DNA from: Gallibacterium melopsittaci
GTDB lineage: Bacteria > Pseudomonadota > Gammaproteobacteria > Enterobacterales > Pasteurellaceae
DNA: 64,000 nt
Assembly: GCF_042433085.1 (NCBI RefSeq)
Contig: NZ_JBHLWA010000004.1
Span: 99,456 to 163,455 of the forward strand
Reading direction: 5' to 3'
How positions within the stretch are numbered: position 1 is the first letter of the stretch; each line of letters starts with the position of its first letter. Both the position numbers and the translations under genes were made by a program. Positions 37,214-46,073 of the stretch are shown piece after piece. The notes under the pieces are model-generated. The model was not told the origin of the DNA and made no database searches. It saw nothing but the letters and a program-made list of their open reading frames with translations.

Positions 37214-38137
37214 TTAGAAGTAACCTTGTTTTTTACGTTGTTCCATTGCCGCTTCGCTGACTTGATCATCTAAACGAGTCGCACTACGTTCAGAAATATC
37301 AACAACGGCCGTTTCTGCAATGATGGCTTGTGGGGTGGCAGCAGTACTTGCAACTGGGCAGGTACAGCTAATATCACCTACCGTACGGAAACGTACTGAT
37401 AACACTTCGCTCTCTTCATTAGCTGCTTTTGGTGTTAAATACGTTACTGGGACGAGTAAGCCTTTACGGCGAACAACTTCACGAGGATGGGCATAATAGA
37501 TACTTGGTAATTCAAGATTTTCTCGAGCGATATATTGCCAAATATCCAATTCAGTCCAGTTAGAAATTGGGAAGACACGCATATTTTCGCCTTGGTGCAT
37601 TTTGGCGTTGTATAGTGACCAAAGTTCAGGGCGTTGTGCTTTAGGATCCCACTGACCAAATTCATCACGGAATGAGAAAATCCGTTCTTTGGCACGGGCT
37701 TTTTCTTCATCACGTCTTGCACCACCCATCAAGGCATCAAAACCATGTTTTTCAATCGTTTCTAATAAGGTAACAGCTTGGGCTGCATTGCGTGAATCTG
37801 TTTCTTTGCGTAATACGACAGTACCATTGGCGATAGATTCTTCCACAGAACCAACGACTAGCCGAGCATTCAATTTTTCTACTTGTTGGTCACGGAAATC
37901 GATCACCTCTGGGTAATTATGCCCAGTATCAATATGAACAAGAGGAAAGGGTAATGGTGAATTACGTCCTTCTAATTGGAAGGCTTTACGAGCTAGAGCC
38001 AATAATACAACAGAATCTTTTCCACCAGAGAAAAGTAAAGCTGGATTACGGCATTCTGCGACCACTTCACGAATAATATAAATAGATTCTGCTTCTAACC
38101 AATCTAAATGGTTATTCTCTAATAAATGTTGTTGCAT
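37214..38137 (-). CDS. cysD: CysD, catalytic subunit of ATP sulfurylase
   Basis: A 307-residue PP-loop adenylyltransferase (E. coli 302). The PP-loop LLFSGGKDSVVLLALA is near residue 35, followed by HIDTGHNYPEVIDFRD, MGGARRDEEKARAKER and PISNWTELDIWQYI. The open frame extends upstream to 38197, but the ATG at 38137 has an AGGAG ribosome site and matches the E. coli N-terminus; it then lies 8 bp after cysH. CysD and CysN together form ATP sulfurylase. Confidence 0.96.
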   Translation of the reverse strand: MQQHLLENNHLDWLEAESIYIIREVVAECRNPALLFSGGKDSVVLLALARKAFQLEGRNSPLPFPLVHIDTGHNYPEVIDFRDQQVEKLNARLVVGSVEESIANGTVVLRKETDSRNAAQAVTLLETIEKHGFDALMGGARRDEEKARAKERIFSFRDEFGQWDPKAQRPELWSLYNAKMHQGENMRVFPISNWTELDIWQYIARENLELPSIYYAHPREVVRRKGLLVPVTYLTPKAANEESEVLSVRFRTVGDISCTCPVASTAATPQAIIAETAVVDISERSATRLDDQVSEAAMEQRKKQGYF

Positions 38138-38145
38138 ATTCACTC

Positions 38146-38883
38146 CTATGATTGATGTAAACCGCATTCTTTGCTTGCTTGATTTTCCCACCACCAACGA
38201 CCAGCACGGATCGTTTCACCTTGTTTCACTGGGCGAGTGCAAGGTTCACAACCAATACTTGGGTATCCTTGTTGATAAAGTGCATTAAACGGTAAGTTAA
38301 ACTGTAAAACGTAAGTCCAAACATCTTGTTCAGACCAATCGAAAATTGGATTGTATTTGGCGATTTGACGAGCGTGATCCCACTCAGAAAATTCGAGTGA
38401 TTGACGAGTAATAGATTGTGACTGGCGTTGTCCAGTTAACCAAGCATCAGCATCTTGTAGAGCCTGATTTAATGGCTCAACTTTACGGATATAGCAACAC
38501 TGTTTGCGTGCGGTCACACTATCGTAAAAACCATTTTCACCATATTGTTGAATATAGTTGGCAACTTGCTGTTGCGTAGGTTGATAACGTATCACTGGTA
38601 AATTTGGATAGACTTGTGTTAATGAAGTCAAAAATGCCAATGTTTCCTGATTTAAACGACCAGTATCGAGAGTAAAAATAGTAACATTCGCATTAAGTTT
38701 GCTCAGTACATCCATAATCACCATATCTTCTACGGCTAAACTATGGGCAAATTTGACCTGTTGATGTTGGGTCGTAATTTGTTGTAAACGTTGTTGTAAT
38801 ACGTCAATTTTATCTGCCAATGCAGGTTGATGTGCTTGAGTAAGTTGTGGAATTTGCCAAAGTGCAGGGCGTTGTAAACTCAT
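38146..38883 (-). CDS. cysH: CysH, APS-type adenylylsulfate reductase (4Fe-4S)
   Basis: A 245-residue PAPS/APS reductase-family protein reducing activated sulfate to sulfite using thioredoxin. It carries the extra cysteines of the APS-reductase branch: CC at 129-130 in KQCCYIRKVEPL and CEPC at 212-215, which bind a 4Fe-4S cluster, plus the catalytic Cys 240 in KECGLH. E. coli CysH lacks the CC/CxxC set and uses PAPS. So the preferred substrate here should be APS, in line with the absence of cysC. The open frame extends to 38961, but ATG 38883 has an AAGGAA site and avoids a long overlap with cysG. Confidence 0.94.
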   Translation of the reverse strand: MSLQRPALWQIPQLTQAHQPALADKIDVLQQRLQQITTQHQQVKFAHSLAVEDMVIMDVLSKLNANVTIFTLDTGRLNQETLAFLTSLTQVYPNLPVIRYQPTQQQVANYIQQYGENGFYDSVTARKQCCYIRKVEPLNQALQDADAWLTGQRQSQSITRQSLEFSEWDHARQIAKYNPIFDWSEQDVWTYVLQFNLPFNALYQQGYPSIGCEPCTRPVKQGETIRAGRWWWENQASKECGLHQS

Positions 38884-38905
38884 TTCCTTGTTCCTTATGA
38901 TGACG

Positions 38906-40324
38906 TTAAGCAACTTGTTGTTGAAATGTGTTTGGTGCCGAATAAATAGCGGGTTGTCCAAACCATTGTAATTGTTGTTGTAAAGTAACCACTTCTCCGA
39001 TCACCAATAAAGCTGGTTTCTCTGTTTGTTCAGCAAGGTCGATTAGATTAGTTAAAGTGCCAATTTGAACTTGCTGTTGAACTAAGGTACCTTGGCTAAT
39101 GACGGCAACGGGTGTGGTCGGATGACGGCCATGTGCTAAGAGTTGTGTTTGAATTTCACTGGCTTTAATCGTGCCCATATAGACAACTAAAGTTGTATTG
39201 GCTTGTGCCAAACTTTTCCAAGCTAGTGCATTACCATTCGCTTGGCGATGACCAGTAATAAAGATGACGCTTTGTGCATAGTCACGGTGTGTCAAAGGAA
39301 TACCAGCATAAGCGGTAGCACCAACAGCTGCAGTGACACCAGGCACAACACTAAAAGGAATATTTTCTTGTTGTAGAGCTTGTAATTCTTCGCCACCACG
39401 TCCGAATACAAAAGGATCACCGCCTTTCAGACGAACAACACGTTTTCCTTGTTTTGCATAATTGATTAATAAATTATTGATTTGTGTTTGGCTAATACTT
39501 GGTTTGCCAGCACGTTTACCAACAAGAATACGATCCGCATCACGGCGAATAAGCGATAGGATTTGTTCTGAAATCAATGCATCGTATAACACAATATCGG
39601 CTTGTTGAATTGCTTGCAAACCTTTTAAGGTTAGTAGTCCAGCATCACCAGGGCCAGCTCCCACTAAAGTGACCTCACCTAATGGTGTTGGGCGTTGTTG
39701 AAGTTGCTCAGCAATAAATTGTTCTGCTTGTTCTATCTGTTGATTCTGAGTTAAGCGTTGAAATTGGCTGTGATTAAACAATGTTTCCCAAAAATAACGG
39801 CGTTGTTTTAGTTGACTAAGGGTAGCTTTCACTTTACCACGCCAACGACCAGCAATTTCTGCCATAGTGGAGAGATGCTGTGGCAATAACGCTTCCAATT
39901 TCTCGCGCAATAAACGAGTTAAAACAGGAGCAGTACCAGCACTAGAAATAGCAATTTGTACTGGGCTACGGTCAATAATGGATGGAAAAATAAATGAACA
40001 ATGTGTTTGATCATCTACGGTATTTACCAAGCGATTTTGTTGTTGTGCTAATTGGTAAACCTGTTGATTTAACGCTGTATCATTAGTAGCGACAACAACT
40101 AAGCTAGCCGCTTCTAGTTGATCTGCAGAGAATTGTTTGCTCAACCAGTTAATTTGACCTGCTTGCCATAGTGCGTGTAGTGATGAACAGAGTTGTTCTG
40201 CTACGACTTGGATTTTTGCGTGTGCTTGCCGTAGTAAATCAATTTTGCGTTTTGCAATATGACCGCCACCTACGACTAATACATTTTTGTCTTTTAAATC
40301 AATAAAAATTGGTAGATATTGCAT
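38906..40324 (-). CDS. cysG: CysG, siroheme synthase (trifunctional)
   Basis: A 472-residue fusion (E. coli 457) making siroheme for CysI. The N-terminal precorrin-2 dehydrogenase/ferrochelatase half (1 to about 205) has LVVGGGHIAKRK near residue 15; the C-terminal uroporphyrinogen-III methyltransferase half has VTLVGAGPGDAGLLTLKG, VRLKGGDPFVFGRGGEE and VPGVTAAVGA. The frame extends to 40342, but ATG 40324 follows GGGAGTGAC and gives MQYLPIFIDLK, like E. coli. It leads the cysGHDNJI transcript and shares a promoter block with the sulfate-binding protein gene. Confidence 0.95.
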   Translation of the reverse strand: MQYLPIFIDLKDKNVLVVGGGHIAKRKIDLLRQAHAKIQVVAEQLCSSLHALWQAGQINWLSKQFSADQLEAASLVVVATNDTALNQQVYQLAQQQNRLVNTVDDQTHCSFIFPSIIDRSPVQIAISSAGTAPVLTRLLREKLEALLPQHLSTMAEIAGRWRGKVKATLSQLKQRRYFWETLFNHSQFQRLTQNQQIEQAEQFIAEQLQQRPTPLGEVTLVGAGPGDAGLLTLKGLQAIQQADIVLYDALISEQILSLIRRDADRILVGKRAGKPSISQTQINNLLINYAKQGKRVVRLKGGDPFVFGRGGEELQALQQENIPFSVVPGVTAAVGATAYAGIPLTHRDYAQSVIFITGHRQANGNALAWKSLAQANTTLVVYMGTIKASEIQTQLLAHGRHPTTPVAVISQGTLVQQQVQIGTLTNLIDLAEQTEKPALLVIGEVVTLQQQLQWFGQPAIYSAPNTFQQQVA

Positions 40325-40378
40325 TGTCACTCCCTCTCTCAATGCGTTTTTATTTTTTTATACGGCAAAATTAATATG

Positions 40379-40400
40379 ACGAAAAATAGTAAAAAATTAT
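40379..40400 (-). promoter_or_regulatory. 22-bp block upstream of cysG, identical to one upstream of the sulfate-binding gene
   Basis: The block containing GAAAAATAGTAAAAAATT is exactly repeated at 41502-41523. On the minus strand it ends 14 bp before CGTATAA in both places, where TATAAA (cysG) can serve as the -10. The block would overlap the -35 position, as expected for an activator site such as that of CysB. It lies 55 bp upstream of the cysG ATG. Confidence 0.7.
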
Positions 40401-40437
40401 CTGTTATAACTTTTTATGATATAGCGTGCGGTATAAC

Positions 40438-41439
40438 TTAAGGCGTTGAACGCAAATAGAGTTGATCAAATTGCCCACCATCAGAAAAATAACGTTGATT
40501 GATTTGTTGCCATGAACCAAATTGTTGATTGACATCGAATAGGTTAATTGCTGGAAATTTAGTCTGATATTGAGCAAAAATGGCAGAAACATTTGGACGA
40601 AAACCACTCTTGGCAGCAATATGTTGTGCAGGTTCTTGCCATAAAGATTGAATAAAACGTTGGGCTAATTGTTGTGTATGGTGACGTTCGCTATTTTGCT
40701 TCACTTCTGCTACTAAAACGGGAACATTGGCACTGATACTTGGATAAACCAAAGTAAATTTCTCGTTCCCGATCGTAGATTGTGCCAAGAGAGTGGCTTC
40801 ATTCTCTGCGGTAATTAACACATCACCAATCGCTCGCTGGCTAAAAGTAATACTAGCGGCTCTTGCACCTGTATCAAATACAGGGATATTTTTTAAGAAT
40901 TTCTGGATAAATTGGTTGATTTGGTGCTGATCTTTGAGCTGTTTTTCCGCATAACCGAGAGCAGACAAGTAAGCATAACGACCATTTCCAGATGTTTTTG
41001 GGTTAGCAAACACCACTTTCACATCTGGACGCGTTAAATCTTGCCAATCATGAATATTTTTAGGATTTCCCTCGCGTACTAAGAACACCATCACGGTATG
41101 AAAAGGGGTTGCTTGATCGGGATATTGTTGTTTCCAGTCGGCTGCTACTAAGCCCTTGTTGACTAAACCATCAATGTCATTCTGTTGATTGAGCGTCACA
41201 ACATCTGCAGGTAAGCCATTTTGTACGGCAATCGCTTGTTTACTTGCACTGGCATAAGATTGAGCAATCGTTGGCTTAACTTGATACTGCTGTTGGTATT
41301 CTGCTTGAAAAACAGGTAAATATTGTTTGTAGTAATCACGGATTACATCATAACCTGCCAACATTAACGTGTCGTTGGCGGAGGCAAAAACAGTAATACC
41401 ACTAAATAAAAAGCTATAAAAAATAGATCTGAACTGCAT
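40438..41439 (-). CDS. sbp: Periplasmic sulfate-binding protein (Sbp/CysP family)
   Basis: A 333-residue substrate-binding protein of the sulfate ABC transporter. The signal peptide MQFRSIFYSFLFSGITVFAS ends about residue 21. Conserved blocks: LMLAGYDVIRDYYKQY at the mature N-terminus, SYASASKQAIAVQNGLPADVV, ANPKTSGNGRYAYLSALGYA and GARAASITFSQRAIGDVLI, all typical of sulfate/thiosulfate binders. It is encoded apart from its permease and ATPase genes (cysUWA, opposite strand), separated by an EamA gene. The upstream 22-bp block ties its expression to cysG. Confidence 0.93.
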   Translation of the reverse strand: MQFRSIFYSFLFSGITVFASANDTLMLAGYDVIRDYYKQYLPVFQAEYQQQYQVKPTIAQSYASASKQAIAVQNGLPADVVTLNQQNDIDGLVNKGLVAADWKQQYPDQATPFHTVMVFLVREGNPKNIHDWQDLTRPDVKVVFANPKTSGNGRYAYLSALGYAEKQLKDQHQINQFIQKFLKNIPVFDTGARAASITFSQRAIGDVLITAENEATLLAQSTIGNEKFTLVYPSISANVPVLVAEVKQNSERHHTQQLAQRFIQSLWQEPAQHIAAKSGFRPNVSAIFAQYQTKFPAINLFDVNQQFGSWQQINQRYFSDGGQFDQLYLRSTP

Positions 41440-41501
41440 ACTTCATTTCCTTGAATAATCAGAGGCTGAATAGGATGAAGTTATACGAGAAATGCCAACC
41501 A

Positions 41502-41523
41502 ACGAAAAATAGTAAAAAATTAT
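41502..41523 (-). promoter_or_regulatory. 22-bp block upstream of the sulfate-binding gene
   Basis: Exact copy of the block at 40379-40400, 63 bp upstream of the ATG at 41439. After it, 14 bp of unrelated sequence leads to CGTATAA, so the distance to the -10 (TATAAC) is the same as at cysG although the spacer sequences differ. This argues for a functional promoter-proximal activator site. Confidence 0.7.
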
Positions 41524-41585
41524 AATTTATAGCGATTTACACTAAATCTATTTTGTACACTTTGATAGAACAGGTAGGGTAAAGA

Positions 41586-42482
41586 TTACGCCCAAATGAC
41601 CATTACAGCTGAAATCATTACCAAAATTAAACCAATGTGGTCTGCCTTGTTTAATTTCTCACTAAACCAGAATAAAGAAATCAAGATACTGAAAAAGATT
41701 TCAATTTGACCTAATGTTTTAACAATTGCTACTGATTGCATACTCATTGCACTAAACCAACCTAATGAAGCGAGAAAACTACATAAGCTAACAGTTGCAG
41801 TAAGCCGTTTACGTTGCCACATTGCTCGTAGTGTTTGTGGTTTCAAAATGGCTAATACCAGTAACATCAATATACATTGAAAACTAATAATACTGCATAA
41901 TACCCAAGCAGCACGATGTAAAAAAGGTAACATATCGAGTTGTAAACTTGCTTGGCGAACTAATAACGAGGTAATCGCAAAACAGAGACCACTACCTATG
42001 CCAATAAATAAGGTTGTGTAAGATAACTGGATATTTTTACCGCCTTTACTTAATAAAAAAACGGCAATAGCACCAATAAAAACACCAATCCAGCCCCAAA
42101 CCGATAAGTAATCTTGTAAAAACATTACGCCAATCAAAGCCGCTAAAATGGCCTCACTTTTTGCTAAGCCTACACCAACGGCATAATTTTTTTGTTTAAA
42201 TAACGCCACCATTAATGCGGTAGCAATAATTTGACTGAGTCCCGCAATAACAATATCGATTAGATATTGATTAGAGAAATGTACGGGCTGTGACGGTGAC
42301 TGAGCAAAATATAATATGCCCAAATAAGCTATTGCTAATGGTACTGCACAAATAAAGCGAGCAAGCGTCACTCCATAGACATCGACAGTAGTACTTAATT
42401 GTTTCTGAAAAGCATTACGCCACGCCTGCATAAAGGCAGCTAATAGAGTGAAGAAAATCCAAAACATATTAATTGACAACAA
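41586..42482 (-). CDS. EamA/DMT-family transporter
   Basis: A 298-residue membrane protein with about ten hydrophobic segments arranged as two EamA repeats (first half to about 145, second from about 155), typical of drug/metabolite transporters. The second half ends ...KTLGQIEIFFSILISLFWFSEKLN...HIGLILVMISAVMVI, the characteristic C-terminal EamA pattern. The substrate cannot be told. Being between the sulfate-binding gene and cysU suggests a sulfur-related metabolite or export of cysteine-pathway compounds, but this is only context. Met 6 is an alternative start. Confidence 0.85.
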   Translation of the reverse strand: MLSINMFWIFFTLLAAFMQAWRNAFQKQLSTTVDVYGVTLARFICAVPLAIAYLGILYFAQSPSQPVHFSNQYLIDIVIAGLSQIIATALMVALFKQKNYAVGVGLAKSEAILAALIGVMFLQDYLSVWGWIGVFIGAIAVFLLSKGGKNIQLSYTTLFIGIGSGLCFAITSLLVRQASLQLDMLPFLHRAAWVLCSIISFQCILMLLVLAILKPQTLRAMWQRKRLTATVSLCSFLASLGWFSAMSMQSVAIVKTLGQIEIFFSILISLFWFSEKLNKADHIGLILVMISAVMVIWA

Positions 42483-42640
42483 ATTTATTGGTTGATGGGA
42501 TTTGATAGTCTATACCCTTAGTCGTTGTTCACCAAGAAGGTTTAGTCAGGAGAGGAATGGGTAAAATAGATTTGATATACCACTAAAGCTCTTTCTATTT
42601 CTGAGCAACAAATTCTACTTATTGCCAAATCGCATATTAA

Positions 42641-42684
42641 TTAATTTTTTATTCTTTGCTAATCATTTTGTGCTAGTCCATATT
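42641..42684 (+). promoter_or_regulatory. Possible degenerate cys-type promoter before cysU
   Basis: TTAATTTTTTATTCTTTGCT (42641-42660) partly matches the reverse-complement form of the 22-bp cys block (ATAATTTTTTACTATTT...), and CATATT (42679-42684) falls at the same distance from it as the -10 boxes do at cysG and sbp. The match is concentrated in a T-rich tract and may be chance. Confidence 0.3.
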
Positions 42685-42739
42685 GATTTTACGGATAGTT
42701 ATTCAATTCGATTTTAATAAAAGTGGACGTTAGCAAGTT

Positions 42740-43573
42740 ATGAACATTCTTAATTCACCGCCAGTATTGGCAGGCTTTAAAACCAGCTTTACGGTAAGTC
42801 TATTTTGGATTGGCAGTATGATTGTATTACCGTTGGTTATGTTATTAACGACTGTATTGCAATTAGAATGGCATACTTTTTGGCAAATTATTGTGAATGA
42901 TCGCGTCTTATCCTCAATTATGCTGTCCTTTAAAACGGCATTTTTCGCTACGTTAATAAATCTTTTCTTTGGCACTTTAATTGCTTGGGTATTAGTACGT
43001 TATCAATTTCCTGGAAAAGCGTTGCTTAATGCCTTAATTGATTTACCTTTTGCTTTGCCAACGGCAGTCGCTGGAATTGTATTAGCGACACTGTATGCAC
43101 CGAATGGTTTGATTGGTCAATTCTTTGCACAAATTGGATTACAGATAGCCTTTACCCAGTTAGGCATTGTTGTAGCGTTAGTATTTGTCAGTTTCCCATT
43201 CATTGTTCGTGCGATTCAACCTGTATTAGCGAATCAAGAGGCTGCATTGGAAGAAGCCGCACATATTCTAGGTGCAACACGTTGGCAGACTTTTAGCAAA
43301 GTTCTTTTACCAACACTTTATCCTGCTATGGTAAGTGGTGCAGGGATGGGGTTTGCACGTTCACTTGGTGAATATGGTTCAGTTATTTTTATTGCTGGTA
43401 ATGTGCCATTGGTGTCTGAAATTGCACCATTAATGATTATGTCCAAGTTAGATATTTATGATGTTCAAGGGGCAGCTGCAGTGGCATTTGTGATGTTAGT
43501 GTTTTCATTTTTAGTATTGCTGTTATTCAATGCAGTACAAAATTATTTAAACCGTCATTTTGTCAGCAAGTAG
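42740..43573 (+). CDS. cysU: CysU (CysT), sulfate ABC transporter permease
   Basis: A 277-residue inner-membrane permease (E. coli CysU 277) with six hydrophobic segments. The EAA-like loop that contacts CysA is visible in EEAAHILGATRWQTFSKVLLPT; DLPFALPTAVAGI and SLGEYGSVIFIAGN are typical of sulfate permeases. It pairs with CysW and CysA encoded next to it. The downstream cysW ATG is 10 bp after its stop. Confidence 0.95.
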   Translation: MNILNSPPVLAGFKTSFTVSLFWIGSMIVLPLVMLLTTVLQLEWHTFWQIIVNDRVLSSIMLSFKTAFFATLINLFFGTLIAWVLVRYQFPGKALLNALIDLPFALPTAVAGIVLATLYAPNGLIGQFFAQIGLQIAFTQLGIVVALVFVSFPFIVRAIQPVLANQEAALEEAAHILGATRWQTFSKVLLPTLYPAMVSGAGMGFARSLGEYGSVIFIAGNVPLVSEIAPLMIMSKLDIYDVQGAAAVAFVMLVFSFLVLLLFNAVQNYLNRHFVSK

Positions 43574-43583
43574 GGAGAGTTAT

Positions 43584-44414
43584 ATGCAGTACTCATTTCA
43601 ATGGCAACGTTACCTTTGTATTTCAATCAGTTTATTTTTTCTGTTAGTAGTATTGATTATTCCGCTTTGTACTATTTTTTATTCAGGTTTGCAGGCTGGT
43701 TGGCAAGTATTTCTTGAGTCGTTACAGCAGGTTGAAGCACGTAATGCCATTTTATTAAGCCTGACTGTGATTGCGATTGTATTACCGATCAACTTATTTT
43801 TTGGTTTGATGATGGCTTGGTTATTAGCTAATTTTGATTTTAAAGGTAAAGCTTTATTAAGCTCGTTGATTGATTTACCTTTAGCGATTTCTCCTGTGGT
43901 AGCTGGTTTGATGTTTGTCTTATTATTTGGAGTGCATGGACTGTTTGGTGGGTGGTTAGCAGCACATAATATTGAAGTGATTTTTGCATTACCAAGTATC
44001 ATTTTAACGACCTTATTTGTGACATTTCCATTGGTAGTGAAATCACTGTTACCAACATTAAAAACTTTAGGGAATCAAGAAGAGCAAGCTGGATTAACGT
44101 TAGGTGCTTCAGGTTGGACTATTTTTTTTCGTATCACCTTACCAAAGATTAAATGGGCGTTGTTATATGGCGTAGTCTTAGCCAATGCAAGAGCTTTAGG
44201 GGAGTTTGGGGCAGTGAGTGTTGTTTCTGGCAATATTCGTAATTTAACCAATACTATTCCACTACATATTGAGATTCTTTATAACGAGTACCAATTTACT
44301 GCCGCTTTTGCTTGTGCCTCATTATTAGCCGCAATGGCAATTTTTACCTTACTGGCTCAGCATGGCATCGCCTATTGGCAAAAACATAAAACCACAACAG
44401 TAGCTCAAGGATAG
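43584..44414 (+). CDS. cysW: CysW, sulfate ABC transporter permease
   Basis: A 276-residue second permease subunit (E. coli 291). Six membrane segments; DLPLAISPVVAGLMFVLLFG and the cytoplasmic coupling loop QAGLTLGASGWTIFFRITLP, then ALGEFGAVSVVSGNI. An open frame with TTG start extends to 43560 and overlaps cysU, but ATG 43584 follows a GGGAGAG ribosome site and is the likely start. cysA follows 8 bp later. Confidence 0.95.
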   Translation: MQYSFQWQRYLCISISLFFLLVVLIIPLCTIFYSGLQAGWQVFLESLQQVEARNAILLSLTVIAIVLPINLFFGLMMAWLLANFDFKGKALLSSLIDLPLAISPVVAGLMFVLLFGVHGLFGGWLAAHNIEVIFALPSIILTTLFVTFPLVVKSLLPTLKTLGNQEEQAGLTLGASGWTIFFRITLPKIKWALLYGVVLANARALGEFGAVSVVSGNIRNLTNTIPLHIEILYNEYQFTAAFACASLLAAMAIFTLLAQHGIAYWQKHKTTTVAQG

Positions 44415-44422
44415 AGGTTGCT

Positions 44423-45490
44423 ATGACAATTCATATTGAAAATCTAAATAAGAAATTCGGTCAATTTACCGCTTTATCACAGATTAATTTAGACTTTCCA
44501 CAAGGTGAGTTTACGGCACTATTAGGGCCAAGTGGTTGCGGTAAAACGACCTTATTACGCATTATTGCTGGATTAGATTTTGCAGATAGTGGAAATATCT
44601 GTTTTTCAGGACGAGAAGTTAGTCACCTCAGTGCAAAAGAACGCAAGGTTGGCTTTGTTTTTCAACACTATGCGTTATTTCGTCATTTAACTATTTTTGA
44701 GAATGTGGCGTTTGGTTTGCGCATTCAGCCAAGAAAACAACGCTTATCTGAGGCAGAAATTGAGCAACGTGTAATGGAGTTATTACATCTTGTTCAATTA
44801 GAAAAATTTGCACAAAGTTATCCTGATCGTTTATCTGGTGGACAACGGCAACGTGTAGCGTTAGCTCGTGCATTGGCGATTAAGCCTGAAGTCTTATTAT
44901 TAGATGAACCTTTTTCAGCATTAGATGCACAAGTGCGTAAAACATTACGTCGCTGGTTAGTACAGTTACAAAAAGAATTGAATATCACCAGTATTTTTGT
45001 GACGCATGATCAAGATGAGGCTTTAGAGGTAGCGGATCGCATTGTGGTGATGAATCAAGGCAAAGTAGAACAAGTCGGACAACCGAGTAATATTTATCAT
45101 GCACCACAAAGCCAGTTTGTGAATGCTTTCGTTGGTGATAGTAATGTTTTTCATGGGGTATTAGATGATGAAAGCTTTATTGTAGGGGAATTTGCACATC
45201 GCTTAACTAAACCAACTGCCGTAGCTCAATCAGGTAATACAGTGGCCTATGTACGCCCGTATGAATTAACGATTACGCGCCAAGCAGAAAATGCTTTAGC
45301 GAAAGGAGAAATAGTACACATCTATTCCATTGGATTTTTGGCTCGGATTGAGATAGTGAGTCCACAAAGTGAACAACCGATAGAAGTATTGTTAACAAAA
45401 GATAAATTATATGCAGAACAATTTAAGGTGGGTGAAACCGTCTTTTTAATTCCTGATAATTTGAGTCTATTCCAGAATATGAATATTTAG
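44423..45490 (+). CDS. cysA: CysA, sulfate/thiosulfate ABC transporter ATPase
   Basis: A 355-residue ATPase (E. coli 365). Walker A GPSGCGKTTL (about 35-44), Q-loop FQHYALFRHLT, signature LSGGQRQRVALARAL, Walker B VLLLDEPFSALD and switch His in FVTHDQDEA, then a C-terminal regulatory domain (about 240-355) as in CysA/MalK-type proteins. It energises CysU-CysW uptake of sulfate delivered by the binding protein. It ends the cysUWA operon before a terminator shared with def. Confidence 0.96.
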   Translation: MTIHIENLNKKFGQFTALSQINLDFPQGEFTALLGPSGCGKTTLLRIIAGLDFADSGNICFSGREVSHLSAKERKVGFVFQHYALFRHLTIFENVAFGLRIQPRKQRLSEAEIEQRVMELLHLVQLEKFAQSYPDRLSGGQRQRVALARALAIKPEVLLLDEPFSALDAQVRKTLRRWLVQLQKELNITSIFVTHDQDEALEVADRIVVMNQGKVEQVGQPSNIYHAPQSQFVNAFVGDSNVFHGVLDDESFIVGEFAHRLTKPTAVAQSGNTVAYVRPYELTITRQAENALAKGEIVHIYSIGFLARIEIVSPQSEQPIEVLLTKDKLYAEQFKVGETVFLIPDNLSLFQNMNI

Positions 45491-45500
45491 AACAGATAAA

Positions 45501-45531
45501 AACGGCTCAATCTTCACTGTACTGAGCCGTT
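45501..45531 (-). terminator. Terminator between cysA and def
   Basis: AACGGCTCA (45501-45509) pairs with TGAGCCGTT (45523-45531). Read on the minus strand it is followed by TTTTATC, so it is best suited to def; it may act weakly for cysA in the other direction. Confidence 0.75.
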
Positions 45532-45551
45532 ACACAATAGTTTAAAACGAA

Positions 45552-46073
45552 TTAATTGTTTTTGTTTGCTCGCTCTACTTGTTTCTTATATTTTTCTAAT
45601 TTTTCTTTAATTCGGTTACGTTTTAATGGAGATAAGTAATCGACAAAGACTTTACCATTCAAATGATCAATTTCATGTTGAATACAAATGGCTAATAAAC
45701 CATCGGCTTCTAAGGTAAATTTTTCGCCTTGGCGATTTAATGCTGTGACAGTAACCTTTTCTTTTCTTGGTACTAAACCACGAAATCCTGGTACGGATAA
45801 ACAACCCTCTTCAATTCCTGCTTCACCACAACTTTCAATAATTTCTGGATTAATTAACACTAATTGATTGGTTTTATCACTTTCAAGATCAATGGTAATG
45901 ATACGTTGATGACGATTAACTTGAGTTGCTGCCAAACCAATACCTTCTTGCTGGTACATAGTTTCAAACATATTATCAATGAACTCACGAATTTCATCAT
46001 CGACAGTTTCGACTGGTTTTGCGATTGTTCTTAAGCGTTCGTCAGGGAAACATAACACTTCTAAAATAGCCAT
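45552..46073 (-). CDS. def: Def, peptide deformylase
   Basis: A 173-residue iron/zinc metalloenzyme (E. coli 169) removing the N-formyl group from nascent proteins. The three motifs are intact: GIGLAATQV, EGCLSVPG (metal Cys) and QHEIDHLNGKVF (HExxH). In E. coli def is followed by fmt; here it stands alone, divergent from dprA, while fmt is at 6935. Confidence 0.97.
   Translation of the reverse strand: MAILEVLCFPDERLRTIAKPVETVDDEIREFIDNMFETMYQQEGIGLAATQVNRHQRIITIDLESDKTNQLVLINPEIIESCGEAGIEEGCLSVPGFRGLVPRKEKVTVTALNRQGEKFTLEADGLLAICIQHEIDHLNGKVFVDYLSPLKRNRIKEKLEKYKKQVERANKNN

Noticed and set aside
42483..42739. Small gene in the gap between the EamA gene and cysU
   Set aside because: No frame with a ribosome site and sensible composition was visible on either strand.
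43560..43583. TTG start extending cysW upstream
   Set aside because: It overlaps cysU, while ATG 43584 has a GGGAGAG site at good spacing.
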